A DNA stretch of 16,685 nt from contig CANFKN010000008.1 in the NCBI GenBank assembly GCA_947447385.1, positions 1 through 16,685 on the forward strand, given 5' to 3'. Position 1 is the first letter of the stretch, and the number at the start of each line of letters is the position of its first letter. The translations under genes were made by a program, and so were the position numbers. Below the pieces are notes generated by a model. That model was not told where the DNA came from. It searched no databases and worked only from the letters and a program-made list of their open reading frames with translations. Positions 1 to 7,419 of this stretch are shown here, one piece after another. Source of the stretch: Microbacteriaceae bacterium. Lineage in GTDB: Bacteria; Actinomycetota; Actinomycetes; Actinomycetales; Microbacteriaceae.

Positions 1-687
1 GGCGGCGGTGGCACCATTCAAGATGGCGCAACGCAATACATGACTGCCGGCGCAGGCGTGCTTCACATTGAAACCCCGCCTGAGGCACTTGTTATGTCTG
101 GCGGAATCTTTCACGGCATTCAGCTCTGGATCAACCTGCCGAGCGAAAAAAAGATGAGCCCACCGGCCTATCAGAGCCTTGAGGGCGGCGACGTTGAGCT
201 GATTTCGAGCCAAGACGGTGGCGCATTGATTCGCGTGCTCGCTGGCGAGATCGACGGCCACGTTGGCCCAGGCAAATCTCAAACGCCTATGACCATCGCG
301 CACATAACTTTGGCCCCAGGTGCTTCGGTGTCGATTCCGTGGAACCCAATGTTCAACGCGCTGGCCTACGTTTTAGCTGGTCAAGGTGTGGTCGGCGAGT
401 CGAGTGCCTTTGCTCCAGGCTCAAACCCTGCCCCCGTTAGCACGGGCAACCTAGCTGTGTTTGGTTCAGGCGACCGCATCACCATCACGGCCAACAAAAC
501 TCAAGACTCACGCCACAACGCGCTCGAGATTTTCTTGCTCGGCGGCAAGCCGATTCGAGAGCCGGTCGTAGCCTATGGCCCGTTCGTCATGAACACCAAA
601 GAGCAGATCTATGAGGCAATGACCGACTATCAGCGTGGCAGCTTTGGTCAGATTCCCGACAACGCGCTCATGCCTTTTCACGGCTAG
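1..687 (+). CDS. Pirin family protein, 5' end missing
   Basis: The reading frame is open from base 1 (first codons Gly-Gly-Gly-Gly-Thr-Ile-Gln) and ends at TAG 685-687, so 228 residues of a larger protein are visible and the start lies before the window. Pirins are two-domain cupin proteins that bind a non-haem metal, usually iron; some act as transcription cofactors and some as quercetinase-like dioxygenases. The visible part begins in the N-terminal cupin with the family signature MTAGAGVLHIE. The His and Glu of this HxE (visible residues 22 and 24) are two of the four expected metal ligands; the other pair should lie upstream of the window. The segment GGIFHGIQLWINLP is typical of the GGxxHGxQLWxNLP pirin branch, and the C-terminal cupin follows to a normal end. 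The ATG at 40 is internal to this domain and is not the real start. Substrate or partner is unknown. A second, only distantly similar pirin follows after 33 bp. Confidence 0.9.
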   Translation, partial: GGGGTIQDGATQYMTAGAGVLHIETPPEALVMSGGIFHGIQLWINLPSEKKMSPPAYQSLEGGDVELISSQDGGALIRVLAGEIDGHVGPGKSQTPMTIAHITLAPGASVSIPWNPMFNALAYVLAGQGVVGESSAFAPGSNPAPVSTGNLAVFGSGDRITITANKTQDSRHNALEIFLLGGKPIREPVVAYGPFVMNTKEQIYEAMTDYQRGSFGQIPDNALMPFHG

Positions 688-720
688 CACGTTGCTTTAG
701 CAAAAATTAAGCTGGGATGC

Positions 721-1668
721 ATGCTGCTCGAACCGAGGCTCGTCAAACTCTCAACTCGCACCGGGGTTGAGGTTCGCCGCACCCTGCCGAACGCAAAACT
801 CAGGCGCATCGGCGCTTGGGTCTTCGTCGACCACTTTGGGCCAACCGAGCAAACCGATGGCATGGTTGTGGCAGCGCACCCGCACACCGGCTTGCAAACC
901 ATGACCTGGCTTTTCGCAGGCAAGGTTGAGCACCGTGATTCGGTTGGCAGTGTTCAGGTTATTGAACCAGGCCAGGTCAACTTGATGACTGCTGGTCGAG
1001 GCATTTCGCACAGTGAGCTTTCACAGCGCGGCCCGATTTCTATGCATGCCGCACAGCTTTGGATCGCCCTGCCTGAAAACGCGCGGAAAATAACCCCGAG
1101 CTTTCAGCACATCGATGTTTTGCCGCAACTGCGCTTTGCCGATGCCCGGCATGCCACTGGTTCTCTCTTAGTTGGTAAACTCATGGGTCAGCGCTCGCCG
1201 GCCGTGGTGCACACGCCTTTGGTGGCAGCTGAGCTGAACCTGCCGACGGGTTCGGTTTTGACCCTGCCGGTTGATGCGAGTTTCGAGCATGGCATTCTGG
1301 TGGTCGGTGGCGAAGCTTTGGTCAATGGCGAGCGGGTGGGTGTCACGAATCTCGAGTTTGTCGCAGCTGGGCAGGGCGAGCTGCGCCTCGAGTCAATCGG
1401 CCCCGAACCTCTTCAACTGCTTCTGATTGGCGGAGAGCCGTTTAACGAGCCGATTGTTATGTGGTGGAACTTCATTGCTCGCACTCACGAAGAAATCGTG
1501 GCGATGCGTGAGGCGTGGAACAGCTATGAACTTGCAGATGCGAACGGCCGCTTTGGGGCACTGAGCGATGGCTCAGGCGCGACGCTTTTCAGCACGTTCG
1601 CCGACGAGGTCGGCGGGTGGATTCCCGCGCCAGAGCTGCCGAACGTAGTGTTGCGGGCTCGACTCTAG
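721..1668 (+). CDS. Pirin family protein (complete)
   Basis: A complete 315-residue bicupin protein. The four expected metal ligands are present in the N-terminal cupin: His53 and His55 in AHPHTGLQT, and His97 and Glu99 in MTAGRGISHSE. The N-terminus has the usual pirin opening VRRTLP, then the GxxVFVDHFGP motif around residues 31-41. The C-terminal cupin runs from about residue 150 to 260. The C-terminus after about 260 is longer than in many pirins. The ATG at 721 is the first usable start in this frame after the in-frame TAG of the upstream pirin; only a weak GGGA precedes it, so translation may depend on the upstream gene. With that gene it probably forms one transcript. The function inside the cell is not evident from the sequence; oxidative or metal-linked regulation is the usual guess for the family and remains a guess here. 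Confidence 0.92.
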   Translation: MLLEPRLVKLSTRTGVEVRRTLPNAKLRRIGAWVFVDHFGPTEQTDGMVVAAHPHTGLQTMTWLFAGKVEHRDSVGSVQVIEPGQVNLMTAGRGISHSELSQRGPISMHAAQLWIALPENARKITPSFQHIDVLPQLRFADARHATGSLLVGKLMGQRSPAVVHTPLVAAELNLPTGSVLTLPVDASFEHGILVVGGEALVNGERVGVTNLEFVAAGQGELRLESIGPEPLQLLLIGGEPFNEPIVMWWNFIARTHEEIVAMREAWNSYELADANGRFGALSDGSGATLFSTFADEVGGWIPAPELPNVVLRARL

Positions 1669-1681
1669 AAGCTGGGCTTCT
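1667..1681. terminator. Possible weak hairpin between convergent genes
   Basis: AGAAGC (1667-1672), a TGG loop and GCTTCT (1676-1681) form a 6-bp stem that overlaps the end of the pirin gene and lies just outside the end of the TetR-family gene. It is followed on the plus strand by TCTATTTG, a poor U-tract. It could act as a weak terminator between the two convergent genes, but the stem is short and may be chance. Confidence 0.3.
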
Positions 1682-1682
1682 T

Positions 1683-2288
1683 CTATTTGCTGAACAGGTT
1701 TGCCAGTTGGGTTAGCACGATGCCGAGCGCTGCCTGTTCGGTCAACTTCTGTTTTGAGTTTCTCATCAGCTTGAAGATCTCACTGATTACCTGAGCCGTG
1801 ACTACACCGATTAGCGCTGCTTGAATGCGAGCTTCGTTGCTGTCGCCTAGGCGGCCAAGGGCAATCTGTTCAAGTTCATAGGCCCAACGGTCGCGGTTGT
1901 AGTTAGTCGCGCCTTCGCTCAGCCTTGCCGCTAATACCTGTGGCCCGGGCACATAAATCTTTGAGAGCTCTTGCATTTTGCTGTTTGACGCGTCAACACA
2001 AGAGATTAGAGCGTCGAACATTTTCTCTTCGGCTGGGCGTGACAACAGCTGATTCTCAAATGCCTCGAGGCTTTCGTCGGTGCCGGGGAACAGCAGTGCA
2101 TGTTTGTTTGGAAAATAGTTGAACAGCGTGCGTCGGCTCATTTGGCAGCGCTCGGCGATTTGAGCCATGGTTGCTGATTCAAAGCCGACTTCTTCAAAAA
2201 GTCGCCAAGCTTCGACAATTACGTCGTGGTGTGACGCTTTATGAGGCCGGCCTGAAAGCACCGCATTTGGCTCATTCATTGTGCTCAT
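1683..2288 (-). CDS. TetR/AcrR-family transcriptional repressor
   Basis: A 201-residue one-component regulator of usual TetR length. The N-terminal DNA-binding domain has helix-turn-helix residues about 40-59 (ATMAQIAERCQMSRRTLFNYF), followed by NKHALL, the standard start of the next helix. The C-terminal part, about 70-201, is a helical ligand-binding and dimer domain with no recognisable ligand signature. The ATG at 2288 is chosen because a TAAAGT -10-like hexamer ends exactly 6 nt upstream, which fits a leaderless mRNA; a second in-frame ATG at 2279 is an alternative. It is divergent from an MMPL exporter, and the gap contains two 14-bp palindromes. The inferred role is repressor of the exporter and of itself, released by a substrate of the pump. 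The inducer cannot be read from the sequence. Confidence 0.93.
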   Translation of the reverse strand: MSTMNEPNAVLSGRPHKASHHDVIVEAWRLFEEVGFESATMAQIAERCQMSRRTLFNYFPNKHALLFPGTDESLEAFENQLLSRPAEEKMFDALISCVDASNSKMQELSKIYVPGPQVLAARLSEGATNYNRDRWAYELEQIALGRLGDSNEARIQAALIGVVTAQVISEIFKLMRNSKQKLTEQAALGIVLTQLANLFSK

Positions 2289-2294
2289 GCTTTC

Positions 2295-2300
2295 ACTTTA
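2295..2300 (-). promoter_or_regulatory. Putative -10 of the tetR-type gene (leaderless)
   Basis: Read on the minus strand this is TAAAGT, with six bases (GAAAGC) before the ATG at 2288, so transcription would begin at or next to the start codon. No good -35 is visible. The expected -35 position overlaps the first palindrome at 2322-2335, which suits autorepression. Confidence 0.4.
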
Positions 2301-2321
2301 CTTAAGACGTTTGCTTTATTG

Positions 2322-2335
2322 TTGCACACGTGCAA
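2322..2335. promoter_or_regulatory. Operator 1, probable TetR-family binding site
   Basis: TTGCACACGTGCAA: perfect 6-bp arms TTGCAC/GTGCAA around a 2-bp centre (AC). It lies in the gap between the divergent regulator and exporter genes, with a near-identical copy 23 bp downstream. Symmetry, size and location are as expected for a TetR-family operator. Binding by the adjacent regulator is inferred. Confidence 0.75.
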
Positions 2336-2344
2336 AAATAGTTA

Positions 2345-2358
2345 TTGCACGCGTGCAA
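2345..2358. promoter_or_regulatory. Operator 2, probable TetR-family binding site
   Basis: TTGCACGCGTGCAA is a perfect 14-bp palindrome with the same arms as operator 1 and centre GC. Centre-to-centre distance to operator 1 is 23 bp, about two helical turns, so two dimers could bind on nearly the same face. The right flank AAAAA is shared by both copies. From 2345 to the exporter ATG there is no TAnnnT, so the exporter promoter probably overlaps these operators. Confidence 0.78.
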
Positions 2359-2387
2359 AAAGATTGCCTCCAAGAGTTCCAAAAGAA

Positions 2388-2402
2388 TTCAAAAGTTTTG
2401 AA
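2388..2402. repeat. Perfect 15-bp inverted repeat in the exporter leader
   Basis: TTCAAAA-G-TTTTGAA, with arms of 7 bp around one central base, lying 13 bp upstream of the exporter ATG at 2416. The single-base centre makes an RNA hairpin unlikely, so if functional it would be a protein-binding site. It is AT-rich and may be chance. Confidence 0.35.
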
Positions 2403-2415
2403 AGATGGTCACAAA

Positions 2416-4845
2416 ATGGCTGAACTGCTCTATCGTTTGGGTGCTTTCTCGGCACGTCGCGCCTGGGTCTTAGTGACCACCTGGGCTCTGCTCTTGCTCA
2501 CCACAATCACTTTGATGATCGCGGGCAACGCAAAGCTATCAACTGCCATGAGCATTGACGGCATCGCCTCGCAGGTAGTAATCGACGAGCTCAAGGCATC
2601 GTTTCCGGCAGCTAGCCACGGCTCGGGCCAGGTTGTGTTTCGCAGCACCAGCGGCAAGGCGTTCTCTGCCACTCAGGTTAAAGCCATAAGCAACGCGCTT
2701 CTCAAGATCGAAAAGATGCCAGACGTTGCCGGCAACCTGAACCCATTTATCAGCCAGAACCAGATCGACCTTCAACACTCGAGCCTTGCCGGCGCGCACA
2801 ACCAAATTGCCGCGAACCTTGAGTCACTTCAAAAAGCCCAAGCCACTCTCGACAAAGTGCACGCGCAACTCGATGCCGCGACACTCAAGAAGCGCCAAGA
2901 CCTCATCAACACCGCGCTCAATGCACTGAGCCAGCAGTCAGCAGACCTAGCAAATGGGCAGAAGATTTTGGCTGCATCAAACAACTTCAGACTCGTTTCA
3001 AAAGACGGCAAGACAGCTCTGGCCACAATCTATTTCGACAAGCCACTCGACGAAGTTGAAAAAGCGAACATCACAGCTGTCGCCGATGCGCTTGGCAAAG
3101 CTAAGTTGCCGCAGGTTCAGGTTGAGTTCTCGAAAGAGCTCGTTCAGTCGCTCGACGGCATTTTGGGCACTGGTGAAATCGTTGGAATCGTAATCGCCGG
3201 CATCGTGCTCTTGCTTATGCTCGGCACATTCGTCGGCGCAGGCCTGCCACTTCTCGCTGCACTGCTTGGCGTTGGCGTTTCAGCCACGATCACGATGGCC
3301 CTAGCCTCGGTTATTTCGATGACCTCAACCACGCCAACTCTCGGTGTGATGCTTGGCTTGGCGGTCGGCATCGACTACTCGCTATTCATCATCAACCGCC
3401 ACCGTCGCCAGTTGAAGTCGGGCATGAAGATGCGCGAATCAATCGCATTGGCGAACGGAACCTCAGGCAACGCAGTTCTCTTTGCGGGCCTAACCGTCGT
3501 CATTGCTCTGGTTGCGCTAAACCTCACGGGCATCGGCTTCTTGGGTCAAATGGGCACAATGGGTGCTGTAGCCATCGTGGCATCAGTTGCTATTGCCCTC
3601 ACCTTCACGCCTGCGATGCTTAGCTTGATTGGCGAAAAGGTGCTCAGCAAACGCGAGCGCAAAGCCCTAGCTAACCTGCCTGAACTTCACAGCCCCGAAG
3701 AACTTCACTCGCGTGATGAGTCTGACCGCAAAGCGAGCAAGCCGGTTTGGGCAACCGCTCAACCATGGGCAGCATTGGTCGTCTCGATTTTTGTGCTGAT
3801 CACCCTTGCGTTGCCGGCAGCAACAATTCGACTCGGATTACCTGACGGCAGCTCAGAGCCAGTTGACAGCACTGCTTATAAGTCCTATTCGCTAATCACA
3901 ACTGCTTTTGGTGAAGGTGCCAACGGGCAAATCGCCACGGTGGTTTCAGTTGCGGCTAAGCCAACACAGCCTGAAACTCTAAAGCTGCAAGCAGGAGTCG
4001 TCACAGACATCATGGCGTTGCACAATGTTTCAGCTGCCACTCCGGCTGCGATTTCAAAAGACGGCAAGACCTTCTTGTTTCAAGTGGTTCCAACCCGTGG
4101 CCCAGCCAGCGCTGCAACTGAGCAGCTTGTCAAAGACCTGCGTGCGTTGGCGCCAAGCATCCAAGAAAAATATCAGGCGAAGCTCGGTGTCACCGGCCTC
4201 ACCGCAACCAACATCGACGTGTCACAGAAGCTAAACGACGCCTTGCCGCTCTATTTGGGCACGGTAATTCTGCTGTCACTGTTGTTGCTGATTTTGGTAT
4301 TCAGATCAATCGCGGTTCCTCTAATCGCAAGTGGCGGTTTCTTGTTGACCGTGTTTGCAACCCTTGGCTCTGTCGTTGCCGTGCACCAGTGGGGTTGGTT
4401 TGGGTTCTTGTTTGACATTCACCACCCAGGACCAATCTTGAGCTTCTTGCCAACCATGTTAATTGGCATTTTGTTTGGTCTCGCGATGGACTACCAGTTG
4501 TTCTTGGTGTCAGGAATGCGCGAAGCCTACGTTCACGGCAAGCCAGCACGTGAGGCAATCGTGCAGGGGCTTCGCCTCGGCCGCTCAGTTGTGGTTGCTG
4601 CCGCGATCATCATGATCACGGTCTTTGGCGGTTTCGCTTTCTCGCACCTGAGCTCGATTCGCCCAATCGGCTTTGGTCTTGCAATCGGTGTTCTGCTAGA
4701 CGCATTCTTGGTGCGCATGTTGCTTGTGCCAGCGCTGATGGCCCTGCTCGGCGATAAAGCCTGGTGGCTGCCAAAGTGGCTTGACCGCGTGATGCCAGAT
4801 GTTGATGTTGAAGGCGCCAAGCTCGAGCGCTCACACATTCACTAA
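2416..4845 (+). CDS. MMPL/RND-superfamily transporter
   Basis: An 809-residue membrane exporter of the MMPL (YdfJ/ActII-3-like) type, with two repeated halves. TM1 is at about residues 14-36. A long extracytoplasmic domain follows (about 37-250), with a heptad-rich helical stretch near residues 115-185. TM2-6 are at about 255-415, then a charged cytoplasmic linker, TM7, a second extracytoplasmic domain, and TM8-12 to about 790. Each half carries the family's Asp-Tyr pair in its TM4 equivalent: Asp320-Tyr321 in GIDYSLF and Asp692-Tyr693 in AMDYQLF. These fit proton-coupled transport. The start at 2416 (MAELLYRLG) puts the first TM at the normal place. An in-frame ATG at 2281 would add 45 non-conserved residues, translate through both operators and overlap the divergent gene, so it is rejected. 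Substrate is unknown; drugs, lipids or other hydrophobic compounds are usual. Expression is probably controlled by the divergent TetR-family protein. Confidence 0.92.
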   Translation: MAELLYRLGAFSARRAWVLVTTWALLLLTTITLMIAGNAKLSTAMSIDGIASQVVIDELKASFPAASHGSGQVVFRSTSGKAFSATQVKAISNALLKIEKMPDVAGNLNPFISQNQIDLQHSSLAGAHNQIAANLESLQKAQATLDKVHAQLDAATLKKRQDLINTALNALSQQSADLANGQKILAASNNFRLVSKDGKTALATIYFDKPLDEVEKANITAVADALGKAKLPQVQVEFSKELVQSLDGILGTGEIVGIVIAGIVLLLMLGTFVGAGLPLLAALLGVGVSATITMALASVISMTSTTPTLGVMLGLAVGIDYSLFIINRHRRQLKSGMKMRESIALANGTSGNAVLFAGLTVVIALVALNLTGIGFLGQMGTMGAVAIVASVAIALTFTPAMLSLIGEKVLSKRERKALANLPELHSPEELHSRDESDRKASKPVWATAQPWAALVVSIFVLITLALPAATIRLGLPDGSSEPVDSTAYKSYSLITTAFGEGANGQIATVVSVAAKPTQPETLKLQAGVVTDIMALHNVSAATPAAISKDGKTFLFQVVPTRGPASAATEQLVKDLRALAPSIQEKYQAKLGVTGLTATNIDVSQKLNDALPLYLGTVILLSLLLLILVFRSIAVPLIASGGFLLTVFATLGSVVAVHQWGWFGFLFDIHHPGPILSFLPTMLIGILFGLAMDYQLFLVSGMREAYVHGKPAREAIVQGLRLGRSVVVAAAIIMITVFGGFAFSHLSSIRPIGFGLAIGVLLDAFLVRMLLVPALMALLGDKAWWLPKWLDRVMPDVDVEGAKLERSHIH

Positions 4846-4904
4846 GGCGCGACTCGTTTAGTTGCGAAGGGCACCTAACCCTGCAACGTTTATTGAACCA
4901 AAAG

Positions 4905-4943
4905 AAACTCCCCGCCCCAGCGATGAGCTGTGACGGGGAGTTT
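4905..4943. terminator. Bidirectional rho-independent terminator
   Basis: AAACTCCCCG (4905-4914) pairs perfectly with CGGGGAGTTT (4934-4943) across a 19-nt loop. The plus strand continues with TTGCTTTT and the minus strand with CTTTTGG, so U-rich tails exist both ways. It lies between the convergent exporter and gnd genes and probably ends both transcripts. Confidence 0.85.
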
Positions 4944-4984
4944 TGCTTTTGCTAGAGGTGCTCAGCAGAGGCCCGCGGTGAAAC

Positions 4985-6430
4985 CTAGTGGGTGCTTGGC
5001 TCTTGCTCAACCTCGGTGCGGTCGCCTGACCAAAGGGTGTGGAAGGTGCCAGGGAGGTCAACGCGCTTGTAGGTGTGTGCACCAAAGAAGTCACGCTGAC
5101 CCTGAACTACAGCGGCAGGTAGGCGTGGTGAACGCAAACCGTCGTAGTAGCTAAGTGAAGAAGCGAACGCTGGCACTGGAATGCCTGCGAGTGAAGAGTG
5201 GGCAACAACCTGGCGCCATGAAGCCACCGAGTTGGCAACAGCCTGCTTGAAATATGGGTCGAAGATCAGCGATTCAAGGTTTGCGTTGGTCTTGTAGGCA
5301 TCTGCGATGCGGTTCAAGAACTGCGCGCGAATGATGCAACCGCCGCGCCAGATCTTCGAAACTGCGCCAAGGTCGATGTTCCAGTTATATTCCTTAGCGC
5401 CGGCGCGAATCGCGTCGAAGCCCTGTGAATAGGCAACAAGCTTTGAGGCATAAAGTGCGCGGCGAACATCCTCGACAAAAGCTGCTTTGTCTGTGATAGC
5501 CCAGGTGGTTGCATCGGCTGGCAAACCATCAACGGCTGCGCGCTGGCTGGCCTGTGATGACAGCGAGCGAGCGAACACGGCTTCGGCGATGCCTGAAACC
5601 GGGGTGCCAAGGTTTAGTGCTGTCTGAACTGTCCAGACGCCAGTGCCCTTTGAGCCAGCCTGGTCAAGAATCACGTCAACCAGCGGCTTGCCAGTTTTTG
5701 CGTCAACCTGCTTCAAAACTTCAGCAGTGATTTCGATTAGGAACGACTCAAGGTCACCCTTGTTCCACTCTTCAAAAATCGCTGCAACTTCTGCTGGGGT
5801 GTAGCCACCAGCTTGACGCAAAATGTCATAAGCCTCTGCGATGAGTTGCATGTCGGCATATTCGATGCCGTTGTGAATCATCTTGATGAAGTGACCAGCA
5901 CCGTCGGTGCCAATGTGGGTGACGCAAGGCTCGCCCTCGGCAACTGCGGCGATTGAAGACAAGATAGGGCCAAGAGTTTTATAAGCTTCAGCGCTGCCAC
6001 CAGGCATGATGCTTGGGCCCTTTAGAGCGCCTTCTTCGCCACCTGAAATGCCAGCGCCAACAAAGTTGATGCCCTTTGCGCTGACGTCTTTTTCGCGACG
6101 GATTGTGTCGGTGAACAACGCGTTGCCACCGTCAACGATGATGTCGCCTGGTTCGAAGCGCTCTGCAAGCTGCGAGATAACAGCGTCGGTGCCTTTGCCA
6201 GCCTGAACCATGATGATCGCGGTGCGAGGTTTAGCAAGTGAAGCAACGAACTCGTCAATGGTTTCGCTAGCAATAAAACCAGCTTCTGGGTGTTCGCTCA
6301 TCAACAAGTTTGTGCGTTCAACTGAGCGGTTATAGATGGCAACGGTGTTGCCTTCGCGGCTGGCGAGGTTGCGTGCCAAGTTCGAGCCCATTACGGCCAA
6401 GCCGACTACGCCAATATTTGCTTGCGTCAT
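4985..6430 (-). CDS. gnd: 6-phosphogluconate dehydrogenase, decarboxylating
   Basis: A 481-residue cytosolic enzyme converting 6-phosphogluconate to ribulose 5-phosphate and CO2 with NAD(P)+ in the oxidative pentose phosphate pathway. The N-terminal Rossmann motif is GVVGLAVMGSNLARNL, followed by NRS and the VQAGKGTD and DGGN loops. The substrate site SGG is at residues 129-131 (GAGISGGEEGA). The catalytic Lys183 and Glu190 lie in HFIKMIHNGIEY, matching the numbering of the E. coli enzyme. The all-helical C-terminal domain includes KGTGVWT, WRGGCIIRAQFLNRI and the dimer tail around HTLWSGDR. The ATG at 6430 is preferred over the TTG three bases upstream because AGGA (plus-strand 6437-6440 complement) sits 6 nt before it. 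A TAAACT -10-like box (plus-strand 6470-6475) would give a leader of about 33 nt. Length is normal and no defect is seen. Confidence 0.97.
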   Translation of the reverse strand: MTQANIGVVGLAVMGSNLARNLASREGNTVAIYNRSVERTNLLMSEHPEAGFIASETIDEFVASLAKPRTAIIMVQAGKGTDAVISQLAERFEPGDIIVDGGNALFTDTIRREKDVSAKGINFVGAGISGGEEGALKGPSIMPGGSAEAYKTLGPILSSIAAVAEGEPCVTHIGTDGAGHFIKMIHNGIEYADMQLIAEAYDILRQAGGYTPAEVAAIFEEWNKGDLESFLIEITAEVLKQVDAKTGKPLVDVILDQAGSKGTGVWTVQTALNLGTPVSGIAEAVFARSLSSQASQRAAVDGLPADATTWAITDKAAFVEDVRRALYASKLVAYSQGFDAIRAGAKEYNWNIDLGAVSKIWRGGCIIRAQFLNRIADAYKTNANLESLIFDPYFKQAVANSVASWRQVVAHSSLAGIPVPAFASSLSYYDGLRSPRLPAAVVQGQRDFFGAHTYKRVDLPGTFHTLWSGDRTEVEQEPSTH

Positions 6431-6552
6431 CAAAAATCCTATGTTTTAGGTGGGGGTCTGTTCCCCTCAAGTTTACTCGCGATAGCAAGCGTTGAAAGGG
6501 CAAAAGGCTCTTGAAACTGCAGGTTGGCTAGCTTTTTTAAGACACTTTGCAA

Positions 6553-6558
6553 TAACCT
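6553..6558 (+). promoter_or_regulatory. Putative -10 of the secreted-protein gene (leaderless)
   Basis: TAACCT lies with exactly six bases (GATGAT) between it and the ATG at 6565, so transcription would start at the ATG. No Shine-Dalgarno sequence is visible. The stretch 6434-6564 otherwise holds only divergent promoter sequence for this gene and gnd; no clear -35 is seen. Confidence 0.4.
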
Positions 6559-6564
6559 GATGAT

Positions 6565-7344
6565 ATGAAGATTCGCACTCACAAATTTGTCGCATTGTTT
6601 GCAGGTTTTGCAACAATTCTCGGTTCATTTAGCTTCGCAAGTGCAGCTAATGCTGATACTCCAGTCGAACTAGTTTTTGGCCCGCAGGTCGGCATTGCCG
6701 AAGATGGCTCGTTCTATGTGATTCCGGGGGAATTCTCGGGCGATGTTACTGACATCACCACAACTTGGTTCTCATGCCCAACGATGCAGCTTGGTGCCAT
6801 TGGTGACGCCGCTGAGTTGACTCAGCAGGTGGCCGACGCAGGCTGTGTTGAGGTTTCGACCGATAAGAGCCTGCTCGCAGATGCTTTTGATTATGAAACT
6901 ACGTTCCCGTTGCTTCTGCAGGTTGCCAACGGAACGGTGGCTGCCTATCAAGGCACCACCATTGTGATGTATGACAAGGGCGTTGGTCCGATTGCTTATA
7001 ACCAGCGAGGTGCTTCAACCGTATTGAGCCGCACCCTTCACTTTGCGGGCAACTCGGCAACGCTGAACGCTTCGGCTCGCGCCGGGCTTTTCGGCCTAGT
7101 TTCAAAGCTGGGCAAAGCCTCACACGTCGTGTTGACCATTGATGCATACGCAACCAAGGGTGGCAAAGCTGCCAAGAACATCGCGCTTGCACGCGGTCGT
7201 GCGCGTCAGGTAATGTTCTTCTTCAAACGCAAGGGCATCAACGCCACTGTCAAGATTCGCACTCACGTCGCCTCGGTTGCCACAGCAGCCGGTCGCAAGG
7301 CCATCGTGAAGGTTAGCTTCGTTCCAGGTCGCGTAATTCTCTAA
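6565..7344 (+). CDS. Secreted Ig-like plus OmpA-like domain protein
   Basis: A 259-residue exported protein. A classic signal peptide (positive MKIRTHK, hydrophobic core, cleavage likely after Ala-Asn-Ala at about residue 30) is followed by an Ig-like region (about 33-135). This has the WxxC...C pattern (Trp68, Cys71, Cys94) common in actinobacterial cell-surface Ig-like repeats; the two Cys may form a disulfide. The C-terminal part (about 145-259) resembles OmpA-like peptidoglycan-binding domains: LHFAGNSATLNASAR, then NIALARGRARQVMFFFKRKGI, matching the NxxLSxxRAxxVxxxLxxxGI signature. The Asp of the usual GHTD motif, which binds diaminopimelate in typical members, is Ala here (IDAYATKGG). 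No lipobox, membrane anchor or sorting signal is seen. It is likely bound to or released near the cell wall; the exact job is unknown. It is a single-gene unit with its own terminator. Confidence 0.75.
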   Translation: MKIRTHKFVALFAGFATILGSFSFASAANADTPVELVFGPQVGIAEDGSFYVIPGEFSGDVTDITTTWFSCPTMQLGAIGDAAELTQQVADAGCVEVSTDKSLLADAFDYETTFPLLLQVANGTVAAYQGTTIVMYDKGVGPIAYNQRGASTVLSRTLHFAGNSATLNASARAGLFGLVSKLGKASHVVLTIDAYATKGGKAAKNIALARGRARQVMFFFKRKGINATVKIRTHVASVATAAGRKAIVKVSFVPGRVIL

Positions 7345-7360
7345 CCAATGAAGCCTTTGT

Positions 7361-7405
7361 AAAAGAGCGTGCCCGCAAAAAGCGGCACGCTCTTTTAATT
7401 TTTCT
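7361..7405 (+). terminator. Rho-independent terminator
   Basis: The left arm 7361-7376 (AAAAGAGCGTGCCCGC) pairs with 7382-7396 (GCGGCACGCTCTTTT), with one bulged C and a five-A loop, followed by AATTTTTCT. This is a strong terminator for the secreted-protein gene, 16 bp after its stop, and it separates that gene from the permease. Confidence 0.9.
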
Positions 7406-7419
7406 CGGGTGTATGCTTT

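Noticed and set aside
40..42. ATG at 40 as the start of the first pirin
   Set aside because: The frame is open to base 1 and the preceding residues GGGGTIQDGATQY match the pirin domain, so this Met is internal.
2281..2415. An upstream ATG start at 2281 for the MMPL exporter
   Set aside because: It would add a 45-residue non-conserved, Cys/Lys-rich tail, translate through both operators and overlap the divergent regulator's start. The ATG at 2416 gives a normal N-terminal membrane helix.
6452..6466. GGGG/CCCC hairpin in the gnd leader as a regulatory element
   Set aside because: Only four paired bases around TCTGTT and no link to a known element; not above chance.
7345..7419. A ydaO-type (c-di-AMP) riboswitch before the KimA-like gene
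   Set aside because: The 75-bp gap is mostly the terminator hairpin of the previous gene, far too short for this riboswitch.
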